From assembly GCF_000720635.1 (NCBI RefSeq), contig NZ_JOCF01000137.1:1-6499 (forward strand): a stretch of 6,499 bases of DNA. The letters are read 5' to 3'. A model generated the notes under the pieces. The model was given only the letters and a program-made list of their open reading frames with translations. It did no database searches and was not told the DNA's origin. The DNA is from Streptomyces sp. NRRL WC-3742. Its GTDB lineage: Bacteria > Actinomycetota > Actinomycetes > Streptomycetales > Streptomycetaceae. The translations under genes and the position numbers were made by a program. Below are positions 1 through 6,343 of this stretch, in pieces; the stretch's first letter is position 1; each line of letters starts with the position of its first letter.

Positions 1-78
1 CGGCTTCCCCGGCTTCACCGCCGCCTTCTTCACGACCGGCTTCGACGCCGCCGCCTTCCGGACCTTGCTCTCTGCCAT
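1..78 (-). CDS. Start of a Lys/Ala-rich protein of unknown function, cut by the left edge
   Basis: Only the first 26 codons are inside the window, read leftwards from an ATG at 78-76. The peptide begins MAESKVRKAA and is made almost entirely of Lys, Ala, Pro and Val, like a basic nucleic-acid-binding tail or a flexible N-terminal extension. I do not recognise the family. An in-frame TAG lies three codons upstream of the ATG, so this ATG is the first possible start in the frame. No clear Shine-Dalgarno sequence precedes it, so leaderless or weak initiation is possible. A degenerate second copy of the same gene start is present at 2684-2787, which supports this being a real gene start. The 125 bp between it and the divergent gene at 204 should hold promoters for both, but I see no convincing -35/-10 pair. 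Confidence 0.5.
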   Translation of the reverse strand, partial: MAESKVRKAAASKPVVKKAAVKPGKP

Positions 79-96
79 GCACGAAGGCTACGCCGA
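1..96 (-). repeat. Direct repeat copy A (5' end of the Lys/Ala-rich gene)
   Basis: This segment matches 2717-2805 in the same orientation. Positions 52-96 align to 2761-2805 with one mismatch in 45 (A at 90, G at 2799). Positions 1-51 align to 2717-2760 with several substitutions and a net 7-nt gap in copy B. The match covers the start codon and 18 bp upstream of it. It may continue beyond the left edge. Confidence 0.85.
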
Positions 97-203
97 ACCG
101 TAGGCCACGATGCCGGTTTCACTTGGGCGGTGCTGCCCATCCCACCAAGGGAAACTCCTCGAAGTGGTGGCGGCGGGCCGCGGTGCTTTGGCTCAATAGC
201 TGC

Positions 204-1049
204 GTGGAGATCGACGAGAAGTGGGCCTACCGCGCCCAGCCAAAGCTGCTTGGCGGCGCGGTCCGCCGTGTGGAGATCGTCCGGGTGGGAGACCCGCGTC
301 GGTCGGCGCAGGTGCACGTCCGGTTCCTCGAAGGTGAGGAAGCCGGACTGCAGGAGTGGGTGGCGCAGGCATCACTGGTCGCCCGGTGGGCTGACGTAGA
401 AGTCTTCCGCGCTGACGACACCGCTGAACTGAGACTGACGGAAGCGTCCCGGCAGGTGCGCAAGAGCCCCGAGTTCGAGGCGGCCCGGACAGTCCTTGGG
501 TTCGTCCGCCCGAAGAGCCAGGTCCGGCTGCGCAAGGGCGTGGCTGACGCCGGTGTGTTGGAGCTGGCCGATCTCGATGCCACGGCGCAGCGTCTGGGCC
601 TTGATCCGGTCGAGCTGCGTGCCGATCCGATGGTCTACGAGGACCGGACCGGGCTGTGCCTGGCGGGTTGGCCGGTCGTCGAGCGGATCGTCCGACGCGC
701 TGCCGAGGTGCTGGCCGAGGAGATCCTGCCGGAGGTCGACCGCCGGCAGGAGTCCGTGGATCGCGAGCGGGCCGTTCCGTCATGGCATTCCTGGGAGCGC
801 CGCCGGGACGACGGAAAGCTGAAGGCCGAGGACGACGCTCTCCGCACCATCCGCGAGTGGTGCGGCCAGGAGCGGGTGGATCGCTATGACGAGCTGCTCG
901 CGCTTCGCGAGGAGGTGGAGCGGCTGAGCACCCTGATCGAGCGGGCCGTGAAGGCGCTGCGCGAGCGCGGGCACGGCGTCATCGCCTCCACCATTGAGCG
1001 CGACCTTGGGGTCCGTGTTTCCAGCCTTGGTCCTGAGGTGAGGCGCTGA
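204..1049 (+). CDS. Conserved-type actinomycete protein of unknown function, SH3/Tudor-like N-terminus and helical C-terminus
   Basis: The 281-residue product starts VEIDEKWAYRAQ. I prefer the GTG at 204 because the residues from there on look folded, while the 27 upstream codons back to a TTG at 123 look random. Neither start has a good ribosome binding site. Residues 1-75 alternate short beta-type stretches with charged turns (VEIVRVG, VHVRFLEGEE, EWV), which resembles a small SH3/Tudor-like barrel; this is inference. The rest is charged and helical, and residues near 230-265 (ELLALREEVERL and following) look like a short coiled coil. There is no signal peptide, membrane segment or recognisable catalytic motif. 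Third positions are strongly G/C, as expected for a real Streptomyces gene. Its last 71 bp overlap the end of the convergent gene at 979-2628. Function is unknown. Confidence 0.75.
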   Translation: MEIDEKWAYRAQPKLLGGAVRRVEIVRVGDPRRSAQVHVRFLEGEEAGLQEWVAQASLVARWADVEVFRADDTAELRLTEASRQVRKSPEFEAARTVLGFVRPKSQVRLRKGVADAGVLELADLDATAQRLGLDPVELRADPMVYEDRTGLCLAGWPVVERIVRRAAEVLAEEILPEVDRRQESVDRERAVPSWHSWERRRDDGKLKAEDDALRTIREWCGQERVDRYDELLALREEVERLSTLIERAVKALRERGHGVIASTIERDLGVRVSSLGPEVRR

Positions 1050-2628
1050 GGTCACGCCAGGGGTCTGCCTGCCGGGGTGGCTCGGCTGGTGGTGCTTCCT
1101 TGACAGGCCGGTGCGGGCTCCAGCCCTTGAGGAAGGGGCGCAGAGCCTCGTCCGTGGGTTCGGTCTCGAAGTCCTCGACGCCGAGCCCGCGGCCGGGTGA
1201 TGTCGGGTCGATCCGGTCGGCCTCTTCCTGGCCCCACTTGGCCCACTGACGCAGGCGCTCAGCCTCCGCGGCGGACGTGGCACGGGAGGCGGATTCCTCC
1301 AGCTCCGCGCAGAACCGCCGGATCTCAGCCGCGGTACGCCAGCGGTCCAGGGCCGCCCCGAAAGTCTCCGCCCGCGCAGCCTCAGCGGCGCGGATCTTGG
1401 CGACGGCGACGGCCTTCTCCCACTTCCGCTGCGTGCGCTCCTTCTCCTCGGCCTCTAGACGTCGCCGCTCGGCCTCCGCTCGTTCCCGCTCCTCCTTGAA
1501 CCGTCGCTGCTCGGCCTCGTACGCCAGGCGGCGAGTCTCCTGCTCTTCGGCGCGGGCCTTCAGGGCCCGGAAGGCAGCCCCGATCTGTTCCTCCAGCTGA
1601 CGGCCGGGTTTGTCTCCGCACTCCTTCGTCCAGGCGCTGGCGCGGCTGTAGCTGGCGTGGGGTTCGACCAGGTAGAGGTCGAGCTCGCCGGACGGCTCGG
1701 ACCGGTGGGCGGGCGTGACCCGTTGCCAGTCGTAGGTCTTCCGCCGACCCTTGGGGGCGGGAACGTACTGGACTTGCTTCTGCCGCTCCTTGAAGCCGAT
1801 CTCCCAGGTCTTCCCGTGGACGTTGAGCAGCGGCCTGACCTGGCGCCGCTTCTTCAGGATCGTCACGTCCCCGTGCCTCGACAGGGCTTCCTCAGCGATC
1901 AGACGGACGATCGCCAGCACGCGCGGGAGTACGCCCTCGGAGATCTCGAAGGCACTGTGGTCGGCCTTGATCGCCGCGATGATGTCGTCCACATCGGTGA
2001 CGACCCTGCTCCGCTGGAGACGGATCCGGTTCCACTCGGTCTCGTCGAGCCCGTTCGTCCGCAGCAGGCCGAGAAAGAAGTCTCCCTTCTCCCGCCCGCT
2101 GTACTTCAACTGGTAGCCCTCAGGGGCGTAGTCGCGGGCGGCATCGAAGGCCCGCCGCAGCCGCGCCCGCTCCTCGGGCGACGGATCCGAGATACGCAGG
2201 AAGCGCCCGGCCTGCTGGACCTGCTCGATCAACGCCGGGCCAGTCACCGACCGCGGAGGCGGAAGCGAACGGGCTGGACGAGCCGGAGCCGACGGCTTCG
2301 GGCTCACGGCCCCTTCGTCCCGCTGAGCATCCTGCCGCACGACCTTCGCAGCGGGTTCCCGAGCTCGATCCCGGCCAGTGGATCGACCGACCTTCTTGGC
2401 CGGCTGGTCCGGGTGATGGCCGTGCTCCAGGTAGTACCGTCCGATGTCGGTGATCTCCGCCCGCCACTTCTTGTCAGCGGCCTTCGGCATGAGGACGAGA
2501 CCCCGGTCCTTCAGTGCCCGCGCCGTAAGGGCGAGAGCAGGTTCGTCCGAGGTCACGGGGTTGGCGCCCTTGCTGATACGAGTCAGGAGAGCGAGCTGAC
2601 GCTCGTTGAGAGGAGTCCAGCGGTGCAT
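979..2628 (-). CDS. Winged-helix-like and coiled-coil protein of unknown function (often labelled 'PE-PGRS family' in Streptomyces)
   Basis: The 549-residue product starts MHRWTPLNERQLALL. This ATG is preferred over an upstream in-frame TTG at 2664 because Streptomyces proteins I recall with this N-terminus begin here. A weak GAGGGGA lies 12 nt upstream. Residues 6-72 resemble a winged-helix module: helices around ERQLALLTRI and ALTARALKDRGL, then a WRAEIT strand and GRYYLEHGHHP. Residues 74-130 are a basic Pro/Ala linker. Residues 130-340 look globular. Residues 346-480 are a highly charged coiled coil rich in Glu, Arg and Ala. The C-terminus is Pro-rich and ends QWWRR. There is no secretion signal and no true PE or PGRS motif, so the common database label is misleading. 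A DNA-binding or scaffolding role is plausible but unproven. It is convergent with, and overlaps, the gene at 204-1049. Confidence 0.8.
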   Translation of the reverse strand: MHRWTPLNERQLALLTRISKGANPVTSDEPALALTARALKDRGLVLMPKAADKKWRAEITDIGRYYLEHGHHPDQPAKKVGRSTGRDRAREPAAKVVRQDAQRDEGAVSPKPSAPARPARSLPPPRSVTGPALIEQVQQAGRFLRISDPSPEERARLRRAFDAARDYAPEGYQLKYSGREKGDFFLGLLRTNGLDETEWNRIRLQRSRVVTDVDDIIAAIKADHSAFEISEGVLPRVLAIVRLIAEEALSRHGDVTILKKRRQVRPLLNVHGKTWEIGFKERQKQVQYVPAPKGRRKTYDWQRVTPAHRSEPSGELDLYLVEPHASYSRASAWTKECGDKPGRQLEEQIGAAFRALKARAEEQETRRLAYEAEQRRFKEERERAEAERRRLEAEEKERTQRKWEKAVAVAKIRAAEAARAETFGAALDRWRTAAEIRRFCAELEESASRATSAAEAERLRQWAKWGQEEADRIDPTSPGRGLGVEDFETEPTDEALRPFLKGWSPHRPVKEAPPAEPPRQADPWRDLSASPQDQGWKHGPQGRAQWWRR

Positions 2629-2683
2629 ACCGCCGTCGTATCCCCTCGTTCCCGTCCTGCACAAGCCGATTGATCAAACCCGC

Positions 2684-2787
2684 TCATGGAAACCGCACCA
2701 TCGCCAGCCGCGGCTCCGGTTTCCTCGGTTTCACGCCGTCTTGGCCGGCTTCGGCGCCGTCGCCTTCCGGACCTTGCTCTCTGCCAT
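2684..2787 (-). pseudogene. Degenerate, frameshifted copy of the Lys/Ala-rich gene start
   Basis: Reading left from the ATG at 2787-2785, the first eight codons give the same MAESKVRK as the gene at the left edge. The frame then stops at a TGA at 2733-2731 after 18 residues. Against copy A there is a net 7-nt deletion within about 2731-2750. If that shift is corrected, the sequence resumes as VKPRKPEPRL and ends at a TGA at 2686-2684, which matches the AAVKPGKP of copy A. This is therefore a broken fragment of a paralogue rather than a designed 18-residue peptide. Unlike copy A, the frame upstream of this ATG is open, because CAG replaces the TAG. A short functional peptide cannot be fully excluded. 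Confidence 0.6.
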
Positions 2788-2805
2788 GCACGAAGGCTGC
2801 GCCGA
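2717..2805 (-). repeat. Direct repeat copy B
   Basis: This is the partner of 1-96, in the same orientation and about 2.7 kb away. Identity is 44/45 over 2761-2805 and lower over 2717-2760, with a net 7-nt deletion. The two copies bracket the convergent pair 204-1049 and 979-2628. Confidence 0.85.
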
Positions 2806-2878
2806 CGAGTTACTCCGGGTTGGCTCGCGCACCAAGGCCCGCAAGCGGGTCTCCAGCCGGACAGGAAGCCGTAAACCA

Positions 2879-2920
2879 CCCGCCCATGCGGGACCTCATC
2901 TCGGCATCGCCCCGTGAGGT
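2879..2920 (-). terminator. Possible weak terminator downstream of queD
   Basis: Just past the queD stop, reading leftwards, there are two small inverted repeats. The first pairs ACCTCA (2893-2898) with TGAGGT (2915-2920) across a 16-nt loop. The second pairs CCCGC (2879-2883) with GCGGG (2888-2892) around a 4-nt loop and is followed on the transcribed strand by TGGTTTA. The stems are short and there is no true U-tract, so this is a tentative call. A further CCCGC-AA-GCGGG element lies at 2838-2849. Confidence 0.3.
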
Positions 2921-2924
2921 CTGC

Positions 2925-3326
2925 TCATCCTCCCGTGTAGGGGTCCGGTTCACGATGGACGCGCGGCCTGTAGGTCGCCCAGGTCTTCGGGGTCTCCGAC
3001 ACCCGGACCGCGGTCAGTTCAGGCAATTGGTCAGTCCAGAGACTGAAGATCCACACGGCGAGGTTCTCGGCCGACGGGGAGACACCCCCCCCCATCGCCT
3101 CATTGAGGTGTCGGTGGTCGAGGGTGTCGTCCATCCACTTCTTGAAGGCATCGAGGTCACGGTAGTCACGGACGAATCCGGCCTCGTTGAGGTCTTCCCG
3201 GCGAGCGGACAGTTCGAGCACCACGATGTAGTTGTGCCCGTGCATGCGGGCGCAAGGATGCCATGCGGGCAGCACGTCCAGCACATGGCTGGCCGAGAAG
3301 TGGAACTCCTTGGTGATGGTCAGCAT
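2925..3326 (-). CDS. queD: 6-carboxy-5,6,7,8-tetrahydropterin synthase (QueD / PTPS family)
   Basis: The enzyme family converts 7,8-dihydroneopterin triphosphate to 6-carboxytetrahydropterin, the second step towards preQ0 and 7-deazaguanines, in the cytoplasm. The 133-residue product is close to normal family length and has the expected signatures. His14 (FSASH), His29 and His31 (MHGHNY) are the zinc ligands. Cys25 is in the QueD-type Cys-x3-His-x-His motif. Asp70-His71 (LDHRHLNE) is the catalytic relay, PSAENL follows at 84-89, and Glu111 sits in VRVSETPKTW for pterin binding. The ATG start at 3326 has a GGAG 10 nt upstream. The gene lies 56 bp after the ATPase gene in the same direction, so co-transcription is likely. 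Its coding strand holds a run of nine G (3093-3085) encoding Gly79-81; the frame is intact as given. No queC, queE, queF or GTP cyclohydrolase gene is nearby. The preQ0 route is the most likely role, but a pterin or another 7-deazaguanine product is possible. Confidence 0.9.
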   Translation of the reverse strand: MLTITKEFHFSASHVLDVLPAWHPCARMHGHNYIVVLELSARREDLNEAGFVRDYRDLDAFKKWMDDTLDHRHLNEAMGGGVSPSAENLAVWIFSLWTDQLPELTAVRVSETPKTWATYRPRVHREPDPYTGG

Positions 3327-3330
3327 CGCG

Positions 3331-3340
3331 TCCCCGCTCC
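3331..3340 (-). promoter_or_regulatory. Ribosome binding site of queD
   Basis: On the minus strand GGAG (3340-3337) lies 10 nt before the ATG and GGGGA (3335-3331) lies 4 nt before it. The first is the better-spaced Shine-Dalgarno sequence. It supports the ATG at 3326 and separate translation of queD after the 56-bp gap. Confidence 0.5.
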
Positions 3341-3382
3341 GTGTTCCTTCCCTGCTCTCCCGACCCGTCCTGTTCCCGCCAC

Positions 3383-6070
3383 TCAGATCAGTCCCTCGGT
3401 GCCGAGAATCCTGCGGTTGAGCGGGACCTCCTCCAGGAAGCGGCGCCGCAGGCCGACGTCGTCGATCAGCTCGGCCTTTCGGGTCACCTCGGAGCGGGCA
3501 CGGTCGAGGAGTTCCCGGGCCTCACCTTCCGATCCTGCCGCACGCAACGCCACCGCCGCGTCGAAGAGGACCTCCTCGGTGCGCAGGGCGGGCATGTCAC
3601 CGACCCTGCCGAGTGTGCTCAGCGCCTCGCGAGCCAGCTCCTGGGCCGCCACCGGCTCGCCCATCAGCAGGTGCGTACGGCTTCGCAGAGCCAGCGCCGC
3701 GATCTGGCTGCGGACCATGCCAGTGCTTTCGGTCTCCACCCTGGTCGCCAGGGCGAGGCGGTCTGCCCGGCGGACCTTGTCCAGGTCCCCGTCGGCGACG
3801 TCGAGCAGGACCTCGGCGAAGAGGTTGCGGACGATCGGCACCAGGTTGGCGAGCCAGGTCCGCTGGGTCTCCAGCCAGGCGGCTTCGGCCAGTTCGAGGG
3901 CCTCTTCCCGGTGCAGCGGATCCATAGCGAGCAGTCGGGCGAGCAAGACCGCGTTGTAGGCGTGCCAGCCGCTGTCACCGCCCCGCTTCTCCTCCGAGGC
4001 GAGGGCCTCCCGCAGCACCTCTTCCGCCTGCGCCCATGCCGCGGTGGCCATGTGCACCTGGGCGAGGTAGTTGAGCGCTATCGGCAGCTCGACGGCCATC
4101 GGCTCACGCCGGATCCGGTCGACACACCGCAGCAGCCGGCCCAGAGCCTCACCGAGGAACCCGCTGTCGAAGAGGCTGATGGCGAGCTGCATCTCCGCGA
4201 GGTTGCGCGCGTGCTGGAGTACGGGATCGTCCGTGGCCCCCAGAGCGGGGTCGGAGGCGTACATGCGCTCGACCTCGCGCAGCTGCTCCAGGCCGTCCGC
4301 CAGCCGCCACTTCGAGACCTGCCGGCCGTACTCGACCTTGGCGACGAAGAGCGCCACAGGGTCGCCCGCCTGCTCCGCCCGGTCCACCGCCTCACGGAGC
4401 TTTGCCAAGGAGGGCTCCAGGCCCTGTGTCGCGAGCAGGGTCTTGCCGCGGAGCAGCGTCGTACGGGCGATCAGCCGGGCATCGACGCACCGCACGGCGG
4501 CCTGTTCCGCTTCCGCCGCAAGCGCATCGATGTCCGGTCCGCCGGCCGGCTGATGACGGCCCCGCCAGCGGACCTCGGTCAGCGACAACAGCAGCTCAAT
4601 GGCGGCGACGAGACGGCGGTCCCGGTCCGGTTCCTTCTCCGGCAGTGCGCGGGACGCGCGGATGGCCACCTCGCAGTGCTGCTCCGCTTCGACGAAGGAG
4701 AGCCCGTCGAGCGCCGCCGAACGCGCGAGCGCGTAGTGAGCATCCGCCGAGGCCGCCAGGCAGGGCAGGCCGCCGCGGTCCAGATGGCCCGCGATCTCCA
4801 GCCGACGTCCCAGGGCGGCGTCCGGTCCCGAGTGGGAGCTCAGCACCTGGGCGATCCGGGCGTGCCGGGAACGGCGCTGCTCTGCGGTCTGCTGCTCGTA
4901 GATCACCCGCCACAGAGCGCCGTGCTCGAACCGGTAGGAGTCGGCCTGATCACCTCGTGCCCAGGCCGGGGGCTCGGCTTCAACGACGATCAGCTGCTGC
5001 TCGTCGGCGATCCTGCGCAGGCGCTCGATCACCTCGTCGTGCGGCTCGCCGAGGGTCTCGGCCACGACGTTCGAGAGGAAGCTGCTGCCCTGCGCAGCAG
5101 CCGTCGCGATCAGCCGTCGGTCCCGCTCGTCGAGCAGTCGCAAACGCGAGTCGACCACACGGTTGAGGCTCCGCGGCAGAGGGATCCGGTCGCTGCCGGG
5201 GCTCCACTCCTCCAAGCACATCCTGACGAAGACCGAGTGCCCTCCCGTGAGTTGGACCAGCTCGGTCGACAGCGCCGCCGGCGCTCCCGGGTGGCGGCGC
5301 TCGACCAGTTCCTGGACGGCCTCCGGCGGCAGCCCGGCCAGTTCCCTGCGCCGGGCCAGCCCCTGGCTCTCCCAGGTGTCCAGCAGTGCCTCGACGGCCG
5401 CCGCGGAGCCGCTGTTCGGCTCCCGGTCCGGCGCATGGCTGATCACCAGGGCCAACGGCTCACCGTCGAGACGGCGGACGAGCCTGTCCAGGACCAGCAG
5501 GCTGCTCGGGTCGATGTGCTGGATGTCGTCCACCAGAGCCAGAACGGGAAGGCCGTCACGCGCCAGGTCCAGCAGCGCGTCGGCGATCCGGGCTGCGGCC
5601 CCGTGTTGGATCGGCATCACGCTGTCGAGTGGCACCGAACCGGAGTTGAGCGCGGCCTCGGTGACCTCCCGGCCGACCTTCCAGGCCGCACCGAGCCCCG
5701 GCACGATCGCCGACAACACCTCCGGAGCAGACGTCGCCACCCCCCGCCCGGCCCCACGGAACACGCGGCTCCACCAGCCGGGCTGCTCGACCTGGTCGTG
5801 GAGCTGCTGGAGCAGGTCGACCGCAGGGGCGTACGTCAGTCCCGTGCCGATCTCCGGATAGCAACTCGTCAGCACCACGCGGCACGCCTCGGGCGTCCCG
5901 GCTCGCTCGCCAACGCGACGGGCGAACTCGGCCAGCAGAGCGGACTTGCCCATGCCCGATCGTCCCCGTATCACCAGCGCTCCACCCCGCCGGTCGGCCA
6001 AGTCCGCTACCAGGCCGTCGAGTTCAGCCATGTAGTCGACGCGGTCAACGAAGTCCGTCGGCACAGACAC
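3383..6070 (-). CDS. Large STAND/AAA_16-type ATPase with TPR-like C-terminal half
   Basis: The 895-residue product starts at a GTG (6070-6068); a second in-frame GTG at 6064 is nearly as good. A G-rich stretch lies directly upstream. The N-terminus (FVDRVDYMAELDGL) is the usual lead-in of AAA_16/STAND ATPases. Walker A is at residues 36-43 (GRSGMGKS, Lys42). Walker B is at 176-182 (VLALVDD), followed by a sensor-like strand near 206-211 (LALVIS). From about 400 to the end the protein is repeated amphipathic helices, TPR-like, closing with GLRRRFLEEVPLNRRIL, an ending typical of this family. Relatives are often fused to a LuxR-type HTH (LAL/MalT regulators) or a nucleotide cyclase. Here Walker A begins at residue 36 and nothing follows the TPRs, so no output domain is attached. 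It probably acts as an ATP-dependent sensor or scaffold that needs a partner; its ligand is unknown. It leads a likely operon with queD. A 932-residue antisense frame over this gene is a GC artefact. Confidence 0.9.
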   Translation of the reverse strand: MSVPTDFVDRVDYMAELDGLVADLADRRGGALVIRGRSGMGKSALLAEFARRVGERAGTPEACRVVLTSCYPEIGTGLTYAPAVDLLQQLHDQVEQPGWWSRVFRGAGRGVATSAPEVLSAIVPGLGAAWKVGREVTEAALNSGSVPLDSVMPIQHGAAARIADALLDLARDGLPVLALVDDIQHIDPSSLLVLDRLVRRLDGEPLALVISHAPDREPNSGSAAAVEALLDTWESQGLARRRELAGLPPEAVQELVERRHPGAPAALSTELVQLTGGHSVFVRMCLEEWSPGSDRIPLPRSLNRVVDSRLRLLDERDRRLIATAAAQGSSFLSNVVAETLGEPHDEVIERLRRIADEQQLIVVEAEPPAWARGDQADSYRFEHGALWRVIYEQQTAEQRRSRHARIAQVLSSHSGPDAALGRRLEIAGHLDRGGLPCLAASADAHYALARSAALDGLSFVEAEQHCEVAIRASRALPEKEPDRDRRLVAAIELLLSLTEVRWRGRHQPAGGPDIDALAAEAEQAAVRCVDARLIARTTLLRGKTLLATQGLEPSLAKLREAVDRAEQAGDPVALFVAKVEYGRQVSKWRLADGLEQLREVERMYASDPALGATDDPVLQHARNLAEMQLAISLFDSGFLGEALGRLLRCVDRIRREPMAVELPIALNYLAQVHMATAAWAQAEEVLREALASEEKRGGDSGWHAYNAVLLARLLAMDPLHREEALELAEAAWLETQRTWLANLVPIVRNLFAEVLLDVADGDLDKVRRADRLALATRVETESTGMVRSQIAALALRSRTHLLMGEPVAAQELAREALSTLGRVGDMPALRTEEVLFDAAVALRAAGSEGEARELLDRARSEVTRKAELIDDVGLRRRFLEEVPLNRRILGTEGLI

Positions 6071-6343
6071 CCCCAGAAGTCACTGCTCAGGCCCAACCTG
6101 ACATCTGCGTACCGCACGAGCCTATGCCCATGCACCTGACCAACTACGGGGTTTGCTCCACTGATCCACCAGGTGGCTCAGAACAACCGCTGCCCTCGTG
6201 ACGGCAATGACGTGTCGCCTCTGCCACGAGGAACGGGTACAGCCCCGCCCTCACGGCGATCCGGGTACCGCGCCGGATGGTGTCACGCCACTCGGCTCGT
6301 GATCGGTTCGTATCCCGAAGGGTTCTCCCGTTTTAGGATCACG
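6071..6343. other. Gap between the ATPase start and the nth remnant
   Basis: This 273-bp stretch is the likely promoter region of the ATPase-queD unit. I see no confident -35/-10 pair. It holds a CCACC-A-GGTGG palindrome (6166-6176), two longer inverted repeats and five CACGAG/CTCGTG hexamers, at 6115-6120, 6195-6200, 6225-6230, 6296-6301 and 6340-6345 (the last runs 2 bp into the nth homology). On the minus strand a 62-codon frame without a good start is open from 6332 to the TAG at 6146-6144. Its middle part ([18 protein letters not shown]) has coding-like third positions, so it may be a decayed gene piece, but I do not recognise it. Confidence 0.5.
6194..6231. repeat. Inverted repeat, 7-bp arms
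   Basis: CCTCGTG at 6194-6200 is the exact reverse complement of CACGAGG at 6225-6231, with a 24-nt spacer. The arms share the CTCGTG core with the next inverted repeat at 6295-6346. This could be an operator, a recombinase site or chance. Confidence 0.55.

Noticed and set aside
30..317. Minus-strand frame with an Arg-rich C-terminus, and a similar one at 2583-2879
   Set aside because: The shared Arg-rich stretch is only the other reading frame of the direct repeat; the MAESKVRK frame explains both.
1657..2673. 338-codon plus-strand frame opposite the coiled-coil gene
   Set aside because: It shows no recognisable motif; the minus-strand frame has the expected codon bias, a coherent domain layout and a familiar N-terminus.
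2670..3959. 429-codon plus-strand frame crossing queD and the ATPase 3' end
   Set aside because: It spans two well-supported minus-strand genes and their intergenic gap, and has Ser/Arg-rich shadow composition.
3341..6139. 932-codon open frame on the plus strand across the ATPase gene
   Set aside because: It is antisense to a gene with clear Walker motifs, its product has a random Arg/Gln/Pro/His-rich composition, and such frames are common in GC-rich DNA.
6291..6330. tRNA T-arm-like GGTTCGTATCC near the inverted repeat
   Set aside because: The flanking bases do not form a 5-bp T-stem and no acceptor, D or anticodon arms can be built around it.
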